DNA from: Draconibacterium mangrovi
GTDB lineage: Bacteria > Bacteroidota > Bacteroidia > Bacteroidales > Prolixibacteraceae
Direction: 5' to 3'
NCBI RefSeq assembly: GCF_010586825.1
Contig: NZ_JAAAGB010000001.1
Span: 124,001-188,000, forward strand
Length of the DNA stretch: 64,000 bases
A program made the position numbers and the translations under genes. A model generated the notes under the pieces. It saw only the letters and a list, made by a program, of their open reading frames with translations, ran no database searches and had not been told where the DNA came from. Positions 58,837 through 64,000 of the stretch are shown here, one piece after another. Position 1 is the first letter of the stretch. Each line of letters opens with the position of its first letter.

Positions 58837-61800
58837 TTATTTTAATCCGTTGTTTTCAATTCTGAAATAATCAAAAGCTACTTCAAAAGGTGATTTTGGC
58901 TGGTTGTCTGGCTGCATAAATCTTCTGAAACGTGCCATGCGGGCAGGCATTACACCGTTGCATGCCAGCATTCCGGCCTGAATATTTTTCAGCACAACAC
59001 TGGCTGTTCCAACTTCTTCGTATTTCTTTCCGTCAGTTGAGCAGAAAGCGGTGTAACTTTCTCCTTTTTTCACCAGTTTCAGCACCAGCGTATTGTCGTC
59101 TTTAATTATGTCAGCCATGCTGATGTTCACTGTCGATTTTTCATCGCCGCCATATTCAACCGAGAGTTCCACAGCACCGGGTTGCTCTCCTGCCTCCTGG
59201 CCAAATCCTCTTCTTCCAAAACTGGCTTTGTACACCAGCTTCACAAAATTGTCATCGCCCTGGTAGGCAACCAAACCTGCATTTTCCGAAAATCCTGTAG
59301 GTTTTCGCGAGCAAACAATTTTTGTTTCAATGGTCCAATCGGTGTTGGCACTTTGCAATACAATGTTTTCAGCATCGTTACTTTCGCCGGCAATACCCCC
59401 TTTGGCACTGGTAATAACCAGCGAGCCTGCTTGTTTTGTTAAGCTCAGGTTCTCTGCATTCTCGCGCACAATATTCCATTGCTTACCCAATTCTGCAGCT
59501 TTAAATTCGTCGCTTTCTGAGGCCACACCAAAATTCACGGCGTATTCATTTTTATCGAAAGTGATGTGATCGATCAGCGAAATGGATGCTGATCCAGGCA
59601 CGCCATTGGCCTGTTCAATCTTTACTTCAACATTCGCGTCATTTGCCGAGGCCTCCACCACAAGTGCCTCATCAGATCTGCTTTTCATCAGGAAACTGTA
59701 TTGTGCCGTTTCCGGGCTGAATCCTTTCACCGGGTTGTTATTCACCTTAATCGATGCCGCTTTCAGATCGGGCATTACTTTTACCGGAAAGCCGTCGGAT
59801 TTTGTTTTTCCATCGATGGTAACATGCGCGAAGATGGTGGCAACGCCGGTTCCGGTTGCTGTTACTTTTCCGTTTTTGTCTACTTCAGCAACAAGCGGAT
59901 TATTGGAGCTGTAAACCACATTCGCCTTTGCAATATCATAAAAACTGTCGTCAGTCAAAGCTGCGGTAACACTGGTTTGTGCACTCTCTCCTTTTCGGAG
60001 TACAACCGTGCCGCAATCGGCAACTACTGTTTTAATTTCAGGAGTAGCTTTTCCACTCATAGTGGCACTAACTGTTCCCATAATATTTTTGGAAGACGTT
60101 CCGATTTCGAAGACATATTTTCCCTGATCGTAGGTAATCCTATCCGCTTCCATATCCCAAAACCAAAGATCGGCGCACTTAATGTCGATGTCAACGGTTT
60201 TGGTTTGCCCCACGGGAATGGTAACACGCTGAAATCCTTTCAGGCGTTTGATCGGGCGCTCCAGTTCTGCAGAACTTTCAGGAGTTGTCATGTAAACCTG
60301 TACCACCTCGTCGCCATCGTAAATTCCGGTATTTTTCACATCAACGCTGACGGTAAATTTATCGCTCGGGGTGATTTGATTTTTGCTGATTCTGAAATTA
60401 CTGTATTCAATCGTGGTATACGACAATCCGTATCCGAATTCGTAAGAAACATCTTTGTCGAAATACCACAATGTCCGGCCATTTTTATTGGCTCCGCCAC
60501 GAAGGTTATAATCGGTTATCGGTGGAAGATCGTTCAGCGATTTGTACCAGGTGGCGTTAAGTTTACCTCCGGGATTGGCATCGCCAAACAAAATGCTGGC
60601 AATGGCATCGCCCTGCGCCTGCCCGTTGTAACCAACCCAAATAATTCCGGGAATGTTTTGCAGGTGCTTGAATTCCTCCACTTCCACACATCCCAGTGTT
60701 TGCATAACAACAATGGTATACGGATTTACGGCTGCCACCGCTTTAATCAGATCAACCTGGTTACCCGGCAGCAAGAGGGTCAAACGATCGGCCTCTTCAG
60801 TTGCTGTTTTTTCATCGGTACCCACAAATACAACAGCCACATCGGCATTTTTAGCCGTTTCTATGGTTTTTTCATCAATTGGTGCATCATTGGGTGCCGA
60901 GTAACAGAAATACAAAGTTTGTGCTTCGGTTACCCCCAGTTTGTTCACCTTGATTTTCATCAGGCTTCCTCCGCCATACACTCCACCGGCGCGTTTTCCT
61001 GAGGCAACGGTTGCTTCTAATGTAGCCACCAGGTTTCCATCAGGTGAGCCCACTCTTACTTCAATAATTCCACCTTCTGTTGGAATATTCACCACAATCC
61101 CCATGCTGTCGACATCTGCCAGGTCGATATTTTCGTAGGCTGTCCACGAGCCGTCGTCAATGGTTCTCACCTGTTCGGTTGAGCCCATTCCAGAACCTAC
61201 GGTTATTCCTTCTGAGGCTGCCGAGTATTTTGTGGCATCATGTTTACTTACCGAACCGTTGCTTTTATACAATTCAAAATCTGCTACGTAAAGCAGGTTA
61301 CTTTTACTTAAAGTATTTCCACCTGAACTGTGCACAACTTCGGTATCATATCCTTTTTCTTCCAGGTATTTTTCAATTCCCTTTAGCGGAGTGATCATAT
61401 TATCGGCTTCCGGTCGTCCGGAATACGGGCCAAGTTCCACTTCATCGGCCTGGGGCCCGATCAGGGCAATTTTGCCTAACTCTTTTGGGAACAATGGAAG
61501 CGCCTGGCGTTGGGTAGCTGCCAACACATTGTTCTTCATCAACACCGGAGTTTTTGTGGCAATTTCTTTTGCCAGTTGTCTGTGTGCTTCCGAATTAACG
61601 GTTGTTGGCGGGAACAGTGCATACGGAACCTGTGCAGGCGGATCAAACTCGCCGGTTCTCATCCTTATCGCAAAAATATTTAGTAGTGCGCGGTCGATAT
61701 CGGCCATCGAAATCAGTCCCTGATTATAGGCATCGATGGTACTGCGCTGGTACACATTACCACAATCGGAATCAACGCCGGCTTTTAAACCCTGTGCCGT

Positions 61801-62706
61801 AGCCTCTTCGCCGGTTTCAACATAGTAGTGGCCGGTATAAATGTCTTCAATGGCAGCACAGTCGCCGGTAATGTAACCTTTCATTCCGTAAGTTCTGCGG
61901 GCAATCGTATCCAGGTAATACGGGCTTGCAGAAGTTGGCACTCCGTTTACCGCGTTGTACGACGACATAATGGAAGGCAGATCGTCCTCTTCTATCAGTT
62001 TTTTATAGGGCGCCAGGTAAAATTCGCGCATATCGCGGCTGTCCATGTTCGAACTGCTAACGTGCCGGTCGAATTCGCTGTTGTTGGCCAGGTAATGTTT
62101 GGCACTTGGTACGGTTTTCAGGTAATTCGGGTCATCACCCATCAGCCCGCGAACAAAACCCGCAGATATTTGCGACACCAAAAACGGATCTTCGCCATAC
62201 GATTCCCCTGTTCTTCCCCACCGCGGATCGCGGATCGGCTCAACCACCGGCGACCAATAAGTAAGGCCTTTCGTTCCGGTGGCATTAATGGCACGGGCTT
62301 CGTCGGAAATAGCTTCAGCCTCGCGCTGAATCAGTTCAGGATCCCAGGCAGAACCCAGTGCCACGCTATTTGGAAAGGATGTTGGTCCCTGAATCCCGGC
62401 GCCGGGATCGGCAAACCCCAACACTCCGTGTAGTGCTTCGCTCCAGGTATTATAGGCTTTTACGCCCAACCTTGGTACGGGTGCCATGTTGTTTCCAAGC
62501 AGGCTTTGTTTTTCTTCCAGTGTCAGCCTCGAAACCAGATCGGCGGCACGTTCTTCAAACGAATAAGCCGTATTCAGGTAAATTGGCATTTTAGAAACCG
62601 GTGTTTTATTTTCAGCAGGTTTTAAGGCCATAAATAGTCCAATGGCTAAAACTCCCGCGAAGACGAACAGGCTTCTTTTTATGAATTTGTTGTTCTTGTT
62701 CAACAT
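58837..62706 (-). CDS. large multidomain GH3 beta-glycosidase, paralogue
   Basis: Paralogue of the 53909 GH3 with the same domain order. It has a membrane-type signal (SLFVFAGVLAIGLFMAL), a GH3 barrel with RDPRWGRTGESYGEDPFL and nucleophile Asp282 in YITGDCAAIED, and an interrupting CBM6-like module (KHDATKYSAASEG, DDGSWTAYENIDLAD). A second GH3 domain (VVFVGTDEKTATEEADR), Fn3-like and Big_2-like (YSSNNPLVAEVDKNGKVTATG) domains and a C-terminal sandwich ending FDYFRIENNG follow. The longest frame starts with TTG 62730. The ATG at 62706 is preferred, giving 1289 residues. It begins 25 bp after the CE1 gene. The pocket residues differ slightly from the sister enzyme (GDCAAI against GDCGAI). Confidence 0.9.
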   Translation of the reverse strand: MLNKNNKFIKRSLFVFAGVLAIGLFMALKPAENKTPVSKMPIYLNTAYSFEERAADLVSRLTLEEKQSLLGNNMAPVPRLGVKAYNTWSEALHGVLGFADPGAGIQGPTSFPNSVALGSAWDPELIQREAEAISDEARAINATGTKGLTYWSPVVEPIRDPRWGRTGESYGEDPFLVSQISAGFVRGLMGDDPNYLKTVPSAKHYLANNSEFDRHVSSSNMDSRDMREFYLAPYKKLIEEDDLPSIMSSYNAVNGVPTSASPYYLDTIARRTYGMKGYITGDCAAIEDIYTGHYYVETGEEATAQGLKAGVDSDCGNVYQRSTIDAYNQGLISMADIDRALLNIFAIRMRTGEFDPPAQVPYALFPPTTVNSEAHRQLAKEIATKTPVLMKNNVLAATQRQALPLFPKELGKIALIGPQADEVELGPYSGRPEADNMITPLKGIEKYLEEKGYDTEVVHSSGGNTLSKSNLLYVADFELYKSNGSVSKHDATKYSAASEGITVGSGMGSTEQVRTIDDGSWTAYENIDLADVDSMGIVVNIPTEGGIIEVRVGSPDGNLVATLEATVASGKRAGGVYGGGSLMKIKVNKLGVTEAQTLYFCYSAPNDAPIDEKTIETAKNADVAVVFVGTDEKTATEEADRLTLLLPGNQVDLIKAVAAVNPYTIVVMQTLGCVEVEEFKHLQNIPGIIWVGYNGQAQGDAIASILFGDANPGGKLNATWYKSLNDLPPITDYNLRGGANKNGRTLWYFDKDVSYEFGYGLSYTTIEYSNFRISKNQITPSDKFTVSVDVKNTGIYDGDEVVQVYMTTPESSAELERPIKRLKGFQRVTIPVGQTKTVDIDIKCADLWFWDMEADRITYDQGKYVFEIGTSSKNIMGTVSATMSGKATPEIKTVVADCGTVVLRKGESAQTSVTAALTDDSFYDIAKANVVYSSNNPLVAEVDKNGKVTATGTGVATIFAHVTIDGKTKSDGFPVKVMPDLKAASIKVNNNPVKGFSPETAQYSFLMKSRSDEALVVEASANDANVEVKIEQANGVPGSASISLIDHITFDKNEYAVNFGVASESDEFKAAELGKQWNIVRENAENLSLTKQAGSLVITSAKGGIAGESNDAENIVLQSANTDWTIETKIVCSRKPTGFSENAGLVAYQGDDNFVKLVYKASFGRRGFGQEAGEQPGAVELSVEYGGDEKSTVNISMADIIKDDNTLVLKLVKKGESYTAFCSTDGKKYEEVGTASVVLKNIQAGMLACNGVMPARMARFRRFMQPDNQPKSPFEVAFDYFRIENNGLK

Positions 62707-62730
62707 TTTTATGAGTATTGAATGTTTCAA

Positions 62731-63897
<1,167 letters not shown>

Positions 63898-63910
63898 TTA
63901 TTGATTTAAG

Positions 63911-64000
63911 TTACAGTTTGTATCTTTTGCCCAGAATGAGTTTATCTCCTGAGTCGTCGATTTTATAAACCTGAGGTTTTCGGGGACCATTTTCTTCGGC
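63911..64000 (-). CDS. C-terminal end of an unidentified gene entering from the right
   Basis: Reading inward from the right edge on the minus strand gives an open frame of 29 codons, containing GPRKPQVYKIDDSGDKLILG and ending in KRYKL, then TAA at 63913-63911. The stop lies 28 bp before the CE1 start, so this is probably the preceding gene of the same operon. Too short to assign a family. Confidence 0.6.
   Translation of the reverse strand, partial: AEENGPRKPQVYKIDDSGDKLILGKRYKL

Noticed and set aside
59701-61002. 433-codon plus-strand ORF opposite the GH3 gene
   Set aside because: It is fully antisense to a well-supported GH3 with intact motifs. Its translation is rich in His, Phe, Asn and Gly without any domain pattern, as expected for the reverse complement of a real gene.
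61828-62433. 201-codon plus-strand ORF opposite the second GH3 gene
   Set aside because: Antisense to the GH3 catalytic barrel, whose conserved motifs explain the lack of stops on the other strand.

Overview
The window looks like a chromosomal segment of a fibre-degrading Bacteroidota. The evidence is tandem SusC/SusD pairs, a hybrid two-component regulator (HTCS), many exported lipoprotein glycoside hydrolases, and TAnnTTTG-like promoter boxes. Gene content would fit an anaerobic Bacteroidales or Marinilabiliales member, but genus cannot be read from the sequence. Except for the left 3 kb, every supported gene lies on the minus strand and nearly all serve xylan breakdown.

Left edge (1-2970): the end of an integrated phage-like element. 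It holds the 3' part of a phage structural-type gene on the plus strand, a small convergent ORF with an inverted-repeat-rich leader, then the 3' part of a tRNA-Pro (anticodon GGG) without its 5' half, followed by that tRNA's apparent terminator. This is the signature of integration into a tRNA gene, with the element lying to the left.

3025-13725: mannonate dehydratase (uxuA) and an SDR reductase for uronate catabolism. Upstream of them, in transcriptional order, is an apparent operon of GH115 alpha-glucuronidase, SGNH/CE20-like acetylesterase, GPH-type symporter, GH10 xylanase and cytoplasmic GH43. An 11-copy AACT microsatellite separates GH10 from GH43. A frameshifted small lipoprotein remnant lies at 14077-14390.

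14575-33792: a xylan-uptake locus with the same order as xusA-xusB-xusC-xusD-xusE-xyn10 of Prevotella/Bacteroides. It has SusC, SusD, a second SusC and SusD, a surface lipoprotein, and a GH10 split by two carbohydrate-binding modules, ended by a clear terminator. Upstream are a GH43 lipoprotein and the HTCS.

34103-44947: an operon GH97, GH67, GH43-CBM6, GH95, GH8, GH51, ended by a terminator. It supplies side-chain and exo-acting enzymes for highly substituted glucuronoarabinoxylan. 21-bp direct repeats of the same kind lie in front of this operon and in front of the GH43 lipoprotein gene, and are candidate HTCS sites.

45259-64000: an esterase-rich cluster without SusC/SusD. It holds six CE1-type (feruloyl-esterase-like) paralogues, two very large multidomain GH3 enzymes, a beta-propeller-like protein with a CXXCH motif, a type-B carboxylesterase and an alpha/beta hydrolase. 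It ends in a strong terminator and continues past the right edge. Its job is probably to strip hydroxycinnamate and acetyl esters and release xylose or arabinose, so that the other clusters can use the backbone.

Together the genes outline a route from decorated xylan through de-esterification, side-chain removal, endo-cleavage, TonB-dependent import, periplasmic trimming and symport to cytoplasmic GH43 and glucuronate catabolism. The esterase cluster, the CXXCH propeller protein, the shared direct repeats and the tRNA-borne attachment site are the most interesting points.
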